A stretch of DNA of 64,000 bases, from positions 62,001 through 126,000 of the forward strand of contig CAVZFL010000002.1 of the NCBI GenBank assembly GCA_963774555.1. The letters are read 5' to 3'. The notes beneath the pieces are model-generated. The model was not told where the DNA came from. It ran no database searches and worked only from the letters and a program-made list of their open reading frames with translations. The number at the start of each line of letters is the position of its first letter. Position 1 is the first letter of the stretch. This document shows positions 15,375 through 21,471 of the stretch, one piece after another. The stretch comes from VRUE01 sp963774555 (GTDB lineage Bacteria; Actinomycetota; Thermoleophilia; Solirubrobacterales; 70-9). A program made the position numbers and the translations under genes.

Positions 15375-16237
15375 TCCGGCTGGTCACCGGGCCCCTCGGC
15401 ACCGGCAAGAGCTACTACGGCGTGCGCAAGGCCGCTCAGGCGATGCGCGAGGGCAAGCTGGTCGCTACGAACTTCGACATGGCGCCTGATTGGGTGGACC
15501 GGGTCGTCAAGCGGGGTAGGCTCCTCAAGGGCTCCAGGAAGCTCCAGGAGCGGTCTGATCGCTTCTCCAAGCGCTACATCCGGATCACGACGATGCAGGA
15601 GCTTCGTGAACTGCGCGTGCGCCCAGAACCGCCGTGGGCGAAGGAGATCCGCGAGGACGTTTGGGTGCTCAAGGAGGGGTCGCTCGTCGTGATCCTTGAC
15701 GAGTCCCACCGCTGGATGAACGCCCGCAGCTGGTCCCGAGAGGGCCGCGAAGAACTCCTTGAGTTCTTCGCCCTGGCGCGGAAGCTCGGCATGGAGATCT
15801 ACCTGATCGCCCAGCGTGCCGAGAATCTCGACGTCCAGGTCCGCGAACTCTTCGAGGACCACATCCAGCTCAACAACCTTCGCCGCTCGGCCCGGATGTT
15901 GGGTATCCCTGTCGTCCCTTTCAACTTCTTCATCGCCGGCTGGCGCAACCACGCCTACCCGGACGAGGTGATCAAGACCGAGCGCTACCGCCTTGGGTGG
16001 GAGAAGGAGCTCTATGACACGATGGATACGGTCAGCTTCACCGAGGGGCAGAAGACTGAGGAGTCGGCGCTCTGGCTTCCGAGGCCGACCGACGAGCAGC
16101 CTGAGGACGGACCGGGGGCCGCGGACGCGGCGTCAGCCGCGCCCGCGCCTGGACCGCCCTCGCCTGCCGTGGCCGGTCCGGTGTCAGCCGGCGACCCTGG
16201 TCATCGCCCATCGGCCCCAGACCCGTCTCTTCCGTAA
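15371..16237 (+). CDS. zot: Zot/pI-family phage assembly ATPase
   Basis: From the TTG at 15371 (overlapping the upstream stop), 288 residues. Walker A is GPLGTGKS at residues 7-14, and Walker B is VVILDESHRW near 104-113. RKLGMEIYLIAQRAENLD and VRELFEDHIQLNNLRR are the conserved continuation of the Zot domain. The family drives extrusion of the phage through the membrane. Ff pI has a membrane helix about two-thirds along and an outer domain. Here the region after the ATPase (WLPRPTDEQPEDGPG onward) is a soluble proline/alanine-rich tail and I see no membrane helix. The two micro-proteins upstream may supply it. Confidence 0.88.
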   Translation: MIRLVTGPLGTGKSYYGVRKAAQAMREGKLVATNFDMAPDWVDRVVKRGRLLKGSRKLQERSDRFSKRYIRITTMQELRELRVRPEPPWAKEIREDVWVLKEGSLVVILDESHRWMNARSWSREGREELLEFFALARKLGMEIYLIAQRAENLDVQVRELFEDHIQLNNLRRSARMLGIPVVPFNFFIAGWRNHAYPDEVIKTERYRLGWEKELYDTMDTVSFTEGQKTEESALWLPRPTDEQPEDGPGAADAASAAPAPGPPSPAVAGPVSAGDPGHRPSAPDPSLP

Positions 16238-16256
16238 TGGCGATCTCTCCTCGCAT

Positions 16257-16331
16257 GTTGATCGGAAAAGTCAACAAACGGACCTGCAGGTCGGGCGCTT
16301 CTAACAGCCGATCTAGTCTCATATATGAGAC
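16257..16331 (+). promoter_or_regulatory. Rep upstream region with three palindromes
   Basis: In 75 bases before the rep gene are GTTGA-N9-TCAAC (16257-16275), the perfect 12-mer GACCTGCAGGTC (16281-16292) and the perfect 16-mer GTCTCATATATGAGAC (16316-16331). The last ends 15 bases before the rep GTG and has an AT-rich centre that could hold a -10 element. These are good candidates for repressor or Rep binding, or for a promoter with a terminator of the Zot unit upstream. Confidence 0.5.
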
Positions 16332-16346
16332 ACCGGGGAAGCGCGA

Positions 16347-17342
16347 GTGATCACTGCCGCCGGTGTCGATACCTGGTCAATTTGCTGGTATCTGCGTCCG
16401 GAGTCGATGGCCTGGAAGGCGATGGAGGCTCTTGCAACGGTGCGCGGCCCCCGCAGCCAGCTTCTGCCTGAACCTGTCGCCGGCCACCGCGTCGGCTGGT
16501 TTCGGGGGTCGGGTCTTCTCTTTGCAGAGGGGCACCCGGACCCCAAGGGCCTTTGTCGGGCCGACGATCTCCCGGTGGCAGCTGCGGTCGTCAAGGATGA
16601 GCTTGAGGATCGCGGCATTTTCCCGCCGGCGTATCGCCTCCGGCCACTGCTTGGCCCCGAGGGCTGTCGGCCGGCGACTGGTGGCTATGGCTTCGCCGGC
16701 ATTCGCCGTCTCGACTCCACCGTAGATCTCGCCTTCGACTCTCCTGCGCAAGGGCTTGCTGCCCTTGCGGGCGTCGCCGCTCTTCCGCTTCCTCGGGTCA
16801 AGACTCAGGTGATCCGTGAGGTCGGCGGTCGCCGAGTCGAGACCGTCTACTTCCGCGGCTCCAGCGGCAAGCGAGTACTCGGTCGCTGGTACGACAAGGG
16901 TGTGGAGTCCGGGTCTGTTGGCCGCGGCCTTCATGTGCGGCCTGAGGATCAGCGGCGGTTTCCGAAGGAAGCTCGCCTTGATGTCGAAGCTGTTGCGACG
17001 AGCAGCTATGTCCGGGATGCGTTCGTGAGACGATTCGCGCCCTTGTGGCGCGCAGCGAAGGGAGTCAAGGTGGCAGGAGTGATGGAGTTGGCGCAGCGCT
17101 TGGCCGAACTGCAGGACGAGGGTCTCATCTCGCCGGGAGAGGCGAAGCGGATTGCTGGCCACCTGGTGCTCGATGCCGCCGATGCTCAGCGCCAGTCTCG
17201 CAGTCAGCGATACAAGGATCGAGCCGACGCTCGCAAGCACGGACTGGTCCTGGCCGATGGCGTCCTCGACCACGTCGAGGTTGATCTTGGCGAGGTCTTG
17301 GAGCGTGCCCTCGATGCCGAGTGCTGGGGCGCACAGGGGTGA
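16347..17342 (+). CDS. Phage replication initiation protein (gII/Rep type)
   Basis: A 331-residue protein from a GTG with GGGGAA upstream. RRLDSTVDLAF near residue 119 is the strand motif shared by gII-, CRI- and Rep-transfer-type initiators. GRWYDKG near residue 180 is the second common motif, and FPKEARLDVEA near 210 corresponds to the (R/Y)xE segment. Such proteins nick one strand of the phage origin and start rolling-circle replication through a tyrosine; the catalytic tyrosine cannot be pointed out with confidence. The C-terminal third is helical (MELAQRLAELQDEGLISPGEA). It is followed without a gap by two small genes. Confidence 0.75.
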   Translation: MITAAGVDTWSICWYLRPESMAWKAMEALATVRGPRSQLLPEPVAGHRVGWFRGSGLLFAEGHPDPKGLCRADDLPVAAAVVKDELEDRGIFPPAYRLRPLLGPEGCRPATGGYGFAGIRRLDSTVDLAFDSPAQGLAALAGVAALPLPRVKTQVIREVGGRRVETVYFRGSSGKRVLGRWYDKGVESGSVGRGLHVRPEDQRRFPKEARLDVEAVATSSYVRDAFVRRFAPLWRAAKGVKVAGVMELAQRLAELQDEGLISPGEAKRIAGHLVLDAADAQRQSRSQRYKDRADARKHGLVLADGVLDHVEVDLGEVLERALDAECWGAQG

Positions 17343-17596
17343 TGGGTGTCTCGTTCCCGGTGGGTCCGGTGGCTGATCGTCTCTCCGTTTGGCCGATGGA
17401 GGACGGTCGCTACGGTCTCGACGCGACGTTTCAGGGCTCAACGGGCTATGAGCGCGCGGAGATGCATGAGCGCGCTCTCAGGGATGCTGACGTTGCTTTC
17501 TCGCTTCTCCAAGAGCTTGGCGGTGGTTGGACGCTCAGGTTTGGTCCTCTCGATCCGTCTCAGGCTTCTGAGGCTTTCCGGTCCTTCGTTCGCTGA
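17342..17596 (+). CDS. Phage hypothetical protein, 84 residues
   Basis: The ATG at 17342 overlaps the rep stop (TGATG), so this start is preferred over one 21 bases upstream. The product is small, soluble and mildly acidic: SVWPMEDGRYGLDATFQGS, YERAEMHERALRDADVAFSLLQEL, then GGGWTLRFGPLDP. The pattern suggests two strands, a helix and a final strand-helix. I do not recognise the family. The tight coupling to rep suggests a role in replication or its control, which is inference from position only. Confidence 0.6.
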   Translation: MGVSFPVGPVADRLSVWPMEDGRYGLDATFQGSTGYERAEMHERALRDADVAFSLLQELGGGWTLRFGPLDPSQASEAFRSFVR

Positions 17597-17620
17597 GCGT
17601 CTCGATCGAGCGTTGCACGG

Positions 17621-17944
17621 TTGAGTGTCGAGGTCGTCGCCGTTCGCTGGTTTTGCTGGGCCTGCGATCGGACGATCGTCACGGCGCCTGAGCAATTGCC
17701 GGCGGACTGGTTCGAGCTGCCGCCGCCACCATGGCGGGCTCATCACCGGCCGCGCCATTGCTGCCCGGATCACGCGGTCGACGGCGAAGATCTTCATCGC
17801 CGTCAGTGGGCTGCGTTGAAGGGCCGGACCCTGGAGGTCTCGGCCGAGGAGTACGAGCGCGTCCGTCGAGAACTTCACGATGCCGCGGTTCAACTTGATC
17901 GCCTGAAGCTCAGCGCCGAGAGAGCCAGTGACCGGCGTTTGTGA
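17621..17944 (+). CDS. Phage small zinc-finger-like protein
   Basis: A 107-residue frame starting with TTG, 24 bases after the preceding gene. It has a CWACDRT pair near the start and HRPRHCCPDH about 30 residues later, giving a plausible zinc site (CxxC with CCxxH). A C-terminal helix is rich in charged residues (EEYERVRRELHDAAVQLDRLKLSAE), possibly a short coiled coil. The stop falls inside the loop of the large hairpin that ends the transcription unit. A regulatory or DNA-binding role would fit but is not shown. Confidence 0.55.
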   Translation: MSVEVVAVRWFCWACDRTIVTAPEQLPADWFELPPPPWRAHHRPRHCCPDHAVDGEDLHRRQWAALKGRTLEVSAEEYERVRRELHDAAVQLDRLKLSAERASDRRL

Positions 17945-17976
17945 ATGTATCCGTGGCCACTGGCTCTCTCGGCGCT
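17912..17976 (+). terminator. 19-bp perfect hairpin closing the rep unit, possible origin structure
   Basis: AGCGCCGAGAGAGCCAGTG (17912-17930) and its exact complement (17958-17976) enclose a 27-base loop, followed by TTTTG. The loop contains the TTGTGAATGTATCC copy and the stop codon of the 107-residue gene. The stem plus T-run fits a terminator. The position in the phage intergenic region also fits a strand origin or packaging hairpin as in Ff. Confidence 0.65.
17939..17952 (+). repeat. Right copy of phage 14-mer TTGTGAATGTATCC
   Basis: Exact copy of 11216-11229. It sits in the single-stranded loop of the 17912-17976 hairpin. Two exact copies in one small intergenic region (after circularisation) argue for a protein-binding or nicking site. 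Confidence 0.5.
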
Positions 17977-18021
17977 TTTGAAAGTGTCGCGTGTGGCTCG
18001 GCTGTAGTGGGGACTAGAAAC

Positions 18022-18033
18022 CTTAATATTAAG
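18022..18033. promoter_or_regulatory. AT-rich 12-bp palindrome near the right phage end
   Basis: CTTAATATTAAG is a perfect palindrome in an otherwise GC-rich region, 41 bases before the dif-like arm. It may be an operator or an easily melted origin element. Nothing else supports a specific role. Confidence 0.35.
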
Positions 18034-18073
18034 TACGGTCAGGCGTGAGAACTAGGTTTGGCTTGTTAAGACA

Positions 18074-18101
18074 ACGCACGATAATGGTGGTTATGTCTAC
18101 T
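18074..18101 (+). other. dif: dif-like XerCD site at the right prophage boundary
   Basis: The 28 bases divide into ACGCACGATAA, TGGTGG and TTATGTCTACT: an 11-6-11 layout with GATAA and TTAT flanking the centre, as in bacterial dif sites. From memory, the actinobacterial XerD arm is close to TTATGTCAAGT, which matches at nine of eleven positions. The left prophage end shares the first arm and centre but not the second arm. Joining the left host arm to this right host arm would restore an unoccupied dif. FtsK, which activates XerCD at dif, is encoded about 22 kb away. Confidence 0.7.
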
Positions 18102-18109
18102 TATGACCA

Positions 18110-18156
18110 GGGTGCAACGCGTGGACCCCCTGCCAGGGGCACAAAGCGTTGCACCC
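18110..18156 (-). terminator. Hairpin terminator after the dsbA-like gene
   Basis: GGGTGCAACGC (18110-18120) pairs perfectly with GCGTTGCACCC (18146-18156), and inside it CCCC (18127-18130) pairs with GGGG (18136-18139). It lies 6 bases beyond the stop of the minus-strand gene at 18163, between it and the dif-like site. No clear T-run follows. Confidence 0.6.
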
Positions 18157-18162
18157 GGGCGG

Positions 18163-18930
18163 TTAGCGGGCGTTTTCTATCGCCGATTCGATTGCGTCGC
18201 TGGAGCCGGGCGTGCCGAGGGGCTGCTTGGCGATGCTTGTCGGGCCTTCGACGGCGAAAGACGGTGTTCCGGTGAAGTTGAGGCGTTCGGCTTCGCTGGA
18301 GGTGGCCTTGACCTCTGAGAGGACCTGAGCGCTCTTGCGATCCTTGTTCCAGCGGGCGATGTCGGGTACGCCGGCGCCCTTGGCGATCGCGGTGAGGAAT
18401 TTGTCGGTGACGTAGCCGGAGTTCTCTTCGCCCTGATTGCGGTAGAAGAGCTCGATGAAGTTCCAGCCGCGGCCCTGTTCGCCGGCGGCGATCGCAGCCG
18501 CGCCGGCGGGCGTCGACTGCGCGCCAATGATCGTGTAGTTGCGGAAGTCGATCTTCGCTTCGCCGCTGCGGACCTTGTTTTCGATCACCGTCGGCAGGAT
18601 TTCTTCCGAATAGCCCTTGCAGACCGGGCACTGCAGGTCGCCGAACTCGTAGAGCGTCACCTTGACTGCCGGAGGGCCGAGCACCGTGCCCGTTTGCGGG
18701 ATGCCGCTCAGCAGCTGCTGTACCTCGGCGGTTTCGGAGATGTTGCCGGCATCGCCGCCGCTCGTCTGGCTCTGGCTGACGACGACCAGCACCGCGACGG
18801 CCGCCACGGCGAGGAAACCGATCGCGCTGGCGAGCTTGATCAACCGCTGGCGGCGCTCGGCCGAGCCGGCCGTGGCCTCTTCGCGCAGGCGCTCCTCGCG
18901 CCTCGCCTCGCGGTCCTTGCGCCCGCTCAC
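18163..18930 (-). CDS. Membrane-anchored DsbA-family thiol oxidoreductase
   Basis: From the GTG at 18930, which overlaps the VKOR stop (GTGA), 255 residues. A charged cytoplasmic start (REARREERLREEA) leads to one membrane anchor (LASAIGFLAVAAVAVLVVVS) and an extracytoplasmic thioredoxin-like domain. The active site is FGDLQCPVCKGY, a CPVC motif with the CxxC spacing of the DsbA/MdbA type. The C-terminal NFTGTPSFAVEGP contains the cis-proline loop. It catalyses disulfide formation in exported proteins. The overlap with the VKOR gene supports a working pair in which VKOR reoxidises this protein. It is the host gene next to the right prophage boundary. Confidence 0.9.
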   Translation of the reverse strand: MSGRKDREARREERLREEATAGSAERRQRLIKLASAIGFLAVAAVAVLVVVSQSQTSGGDAGNISETAEVQQLLSGIPQTGTVLGPPAVKVTLYEFGDLQCPVCKGYSEEILPTVIENKVRSGEAKIDFRNYTIIGAQSTPAGAAAIAAGEQGRGWNFIELFYRNQGEENSGYVTDKFLTAIAKGAGVPDIARWNKDRKSAQVLSEVKATSSEAERLNFTGTPSFAVEGPTSIAKQPLGTPGSSDAIESAIENAR

Positions 18931-19358
18931 GACTGCCTGCCCACGTAGGCCAGCATCCGGGTGGTGTTGGTGAGGAAGAGCAGGGTCATCAGCACCGCGC
19001 TGGCGACGCACCATTGGCAGATTGCGTCGATGGTGAAGAGCTCGAGGTAGGTCAGGTAGAGGCTGAAGCCGAAGCCGACCAGGGCGAGCGCGAAGCCGCC
19101 CATGCGGGCGCCGTCGCCGCGCAGCAGCGCGCAGGCGAGCAACAGCACGTAGCCGGCGATGCCGAAGACGGCGACATTGACCCCGAGCAGGTGCGAGTAG
19201 GCGCTTTCGGCGACGGTCTGGCAGCCGTGTCCGCCGGCGATGCAGACGGGCGAGCCGCCGCCGGAGTCGGCGATCGCGATGTAGGTGGCGACGCCGATGC
19301 CGAAGGTGGCGAGGAAGGTGGCGATGCCACGCAATGTCCCCTCGGCGGGTGCCTTCAT
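18927..19358 (-). CDS. Vitamin K epoxide reductase (VKOR) family protein
   Basis: A 143-residue membrane protein with four helices. It has the first loop cysteine pair PVCIAGGHGCQTV, the conserved serine-type region SHLLGVNVAVFG, and the quinone-proximal CxxC motif IDAICQWCVAS. Bacterial VKOR homologues replace DsbB: they pass electrons from DsbA-like proteins to membrane quinones. It is the first gene of the pair with the CPVC thioredoxin and overlaps it. The ATG at 19358 is separated from the alpha/beta hydrolase stop by 24 bases, so it may belong to a larger minus-strand operon. Confidence 0.92.
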   Translation of the reverse strand: MKAPAEGTLRGIATFLATFGIGVATYIAIADSGGGSPVCIAGGHGCQTVAESAYSHLLGVNVAVFGIAGYVLLLACALLRGDGARMGGFALALVGFGFSLYLTYLELFTIDAICQWCVASAVLMTLLFLTNTTRMLAYVGRQS

Positions 19359-19382
19359 CGGTGCGGACGCTATTGGAAGTTC

Positions 19383-20219
19383 CTATGGGAAAGCTAATTC
19401 CGCGGCGAAGGCTGCGATCGCACGGGAGAGGCGGCCGCCTTGCCAGGCGAGCGGGGACTGTCCCTCGCTCTCGCTGGTTAGCTGGGCCCGCGGGAGAGCT
19501 TCGGCGTAGGCCGCGGCAACGGTGTACGGGTGGCCGGGGTCTGCTGCGTCGTGGCTGGCGACTACGAGCGCTGGAACGTCGACGCCCCCCAGGTCGCTGA
19601 GCGACTCGAAGGGGCGTGAGCGCGGGACCTCGCGCAGGGCCGTGACGAGGGCGTCGAGGTGGTGGTGGCGCTCCATTCGCTCGCGGGTGAAGCGGAGCAC
19701 TGAATCGCGCCAGGCCGGGTCGATCTGCTGATGGCGGTCGATGTAGGAGACGAAGCCGTCGATGCCGCCAGCGCCCAGCGCGTCCGAGAGGCCGTCCCAA
19801 TATTCCAGCGAGGCGGCTTCGATTGTGCCGTCGTAGGCCGGGCCGATCACGACCAGGCCGGCCAGGCGCTCGGGATGGCGCAGCGCGTAGGCCACCGCCG
19901 TGTGCGCCCCCATCGAGTGTCCGGCGAGGATCGGTCGCCCTTCGCCCACCGTTCCCGCCAGCACCGACTCCAGGTCTGCAACCAGCTCCGGGTATCCATA
20001 ACCCTCCCCCGTCGGGGCGGGATCGGACTCGCCGTGACCGCGCGCGTCGTAGGAGACGACCCTGAAGCCGTCGCGCTCCAGCCGCCGCGAGCCGTGCACG
20101 ACCGAGCGCCTGGTCGCGGTGATCCCGTGACAGAGGACGATCGAAGGCCCCTCCCCCGCGGTCTCGCCGCGGATCGCGAGGGCCTCTCCGGCCGTGAACG
20201 GAGCCGCCTGCGCGGTCAA
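19383..20219 (-). CDS. Alpha/beta hydrolase, atypical catalytic triad
   Basis: From the TTG at 20219 (overlapping the peroxiredoxin stop), 278 residues. IVLCHGITATRRSV gives the oxyanion strand, VSYDARGHGESD the usual DxRGxGxS motif, and LAGHSMGAHTAV the nucleophile elbow with serine. VVASHDAADPGHP could supply the acid. The usual C-terminal histidine of the GHxP-type motif appears replaced: the corresponding segment reads SEGQSPLAWQ, and no other late histidine stands out. It could be a non-hydrolytic relative or use another base. The substrate is unknown. It lies in a chain of minus-strand genes with the peroxiredoxin upstream. Confidence 0.82.
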   Translation of the reverse strand: MTAQAAPFTAGEALAIRGETAGEGPSIVLCHGITATRRSVVHGSRRLERDGFRVVSYDARGHGESDPAPTGEGYGYPELVADLESVLAGTVGEGRPILAGHSMGAHTAVAYALRHPERLAGLVVIGPAYDGTIEAASLEYWDGLSDALGAGGIDGFVSYIDRHQQIDPAWRDSVLRFTRERMERHHHLDALVTALREVPRSRPFESLSDLGGVDVPALVVASHDAADPGHPYTVAAAYAEALPRAQLTSESEGQSPLAWQGGRLSRAIAAFAAELAFP

Positions 20220-20716
20220 TCCAGGGCGGCGACGGCCTGCTCGAGGTCGTCGACGGTCTGGAAGGTGCTGCCGGTGCGCGAGACGTGGCGGTAGCGGACG
20301 ATCCCGTCGCCGTCGATGACGAAGACCGCGCGCTGGATGTAGCGGCCGCCCGGCGCGTCTTTGAGCTCGGTGAAGCGAGCCAATGGCCCGAGCCACCCGG
20401 TCACGCCGTAGCTCCTGCTGACGGCGAGGTCCTCGTCGGCCAGCAGGGGCACGTTCAGTTCCTGCTCTTCGACCCAGCGCTCGTGCGAGTCGACCGACTG
20501 CGGTGAGATCCCGATCACTTCGGCGCCGAGCTGATCGATCCGCTCGCTGTTGTCCCGGTAGGAGCAGAACTGCTTGGTGCAGACGGTCGTCGCGTCGCCC
20601 GGGTAGAAGGCGAGGACGACGTTCTTGCCGCGGTGCTCGGAGAGCCTGAACGTCTTTCCGTCGCTGCCGGGAAGCTCGAAGTCCGGTGCCGCGTCGCCTA
20701 CGTCGACCTTGGCCAT
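20216..20716 (-). CDS. Peroxiredoxin, AhpC/TSA (PrxQ/BCP-like)
   Basis: A 166-residue thiol peroxidase. VGDAAPDFELPGSDGK opens the fold, AFYPGDATTVCTKQFC contains the peroxidatic cysteine followed five residues later by a second cysteine (the PrxQ arrangement), and GISPQSVDSHERW follows. The catalytic Thr/Arg surroundings look complete. It reduces hydrogen peroxide and organic peroxides, using thioredoxin. The stop overlaps the start of the hydrolase gene. A second peroxiredoxin gene is present near 59.3 kb. Confidence 0.92.
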   Translation of the reverse strand: MAKVDVGDAAPDFELPGSDGKTFRLSEHRGKNVVLAFYPGDATTVCTKQFCSYRDNSERIDQLGAEVIGISPQSVDSHERWVEEQELNVPLLADEDLAVSRSYGVTGWLGPLARFTELKDAPGGRYIQRAVFVIDGDGIVRYRHVSRTGSTFQTVDDLEQAVAALD

Positions 20717-20737
20717 CGAGGCAAGCCTAGAGGACCG

Positions 20738-21418
20738 CTAGTCCTTTTCGATCGTGATCGATTCGATCAGCACGGTCTGCTTCGGCGTTTCCGCCGGCGT
20801 GCCGAGCTTCTCGATTCGTTCGACCACGTCGTACCCCTTGTCCACCTTGCCGACCAGGGCGTATTCGGGCGGCAGGCCGGCGTCGGCGGCGGTGACCACG
20901 TAGAACTGGCTGCCGGAGCGGCCGGGCGGATCCGCCGAGCTCTTCGCCATCGCCACGACGCCTTTCGTGTAGGCAAGGTTTGCGGGTGGCTTCTCGTCCA
21001 CCGTGTAGCCAGGGCCGCCGATGCCGGTGCCGAGCGGATCGCCGCCCTGGATCACGAAACCGGGCGCGATGCGATGGAAGGTGAGGTCGTCGTAGAAGCC
21101 TTCTTCGGAGAGGTAGGCGAAGGAGTTGGTCGTCTTCGGTGCCCGGGTCGTGTCGAGCGCGATGTCGAAGGTACCGCAGCTCGTCGCCACCACGGCGGTC
21201 AGCTTTTCGCCCTTCTTCACCGTCTGTTTCGGTGCCGAGAGCTTGACGTGCTTGGGCGTCGGTTTGGCGACCTTCTTGCAACCGTTGGCGCTGGCAGCGG
21301 TGGTCGTGCTGTCGCTGCCGCCGCCGCTGCGGCCGATCAGGATCGCCGCTACAACGCCGACCGCGATCAGCGCGAAGACGGCGAGGACGATCAAGCGGCG
21401 GTCCGTTCCCTCCTGCAT
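20738..21418 (-). CDS. Membrane-anchored or secreted cyclophilin-type peptidyl-prolyl isomerase
   Basis: A 226-residue protein with an N-terminal membrane anchor or signal (LIVLAVFALIAVGVVAAILIG) and a linker with one cysteine. The cyclophilin domain follows from about residue 75: TFDIALDTTRAPKTTNSFAYL, DLTFHRIAPGFVIQGGDP, VAMAKSSADPPGRSGSQFYV and ALVGKVDKGYDVV. The catalytic arginine lies in FHRI. Such enzymes assist folding of exported proteins and fit the disulfide and peroxide genes just downstream. It lies 21 bases before the peroxiredoxin and diverges from the short methyltransferase gene. Confidence 0.92.
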   Translation of the reverse strand: MQEGTDRRLIVLAVFALIAVGVVAAILIGRSGGGSDSTTTAASANGCKKVAKPTPKHVKLSAPKQTVKKGEKLTAVVATSCGTFDIALDTTRAPKTTNSFAYLSEEGFYDDLTFHRIAPGFVIQGGDPLGTGIGGPGYTVDEKPPANLAYTKGVVAMAKSSADPPGRSGSQFYVVTAADAGLPPEYALVGKVDKGYDVVERIEKLGTPAETPKQTVLIESITIEKD

Positions 21419-21471
21419 CGGCGGGGAAGCCTAGATGATCGCCCCGCTGCGACGGTGCGATCATCGCCGGA

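Larger units (their letters stand above)
11155..18092 (+). mobile_element. Filamentous phage (inovirus) prophage integrated at a dif-like site
   Basis: A 21-bp direct repeat (11155-11175 and 18072-18092) bounds a 6,917-bp unit whose genes all read rightward with 1-4 base overlaps. The unit encodes a Rep with RxDxxxD and YDKG motifs, a pVIII-like coat with signal peptide, a pIII-like adhesin, a pVI-like protein, and a Zot/pI ATPase. As a circle the order equals Ff phage: II, V, VII/IX, VIII, III, VI, I. There is no integrase or transposase, and the right end resembles a dif site, so host XerCD probably integrated it. No pIV secretin is present. Filamentous phages of actinobacteria are known (Propionibacterium phage B5), and many inovirus-like prophages have been found by genome mining. 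Nothing in the sequence shows whether this one is active. Confidence 0.9.

Noticed and set aside
11155..18092. Reading the element as a plasmid or ICE instead of a phage
   Set aside because: No relaxase, type IV secretion, partition or integrase gene; coat, Zot and pVI-like genes in Ff order favour a phage.
18110..18156. Right-hand hairpin as part of the prophage attachment site
   Set aside because: It lies outside the direct repeat and right behind the dsbA-like stop, so a host terminator is simpler.
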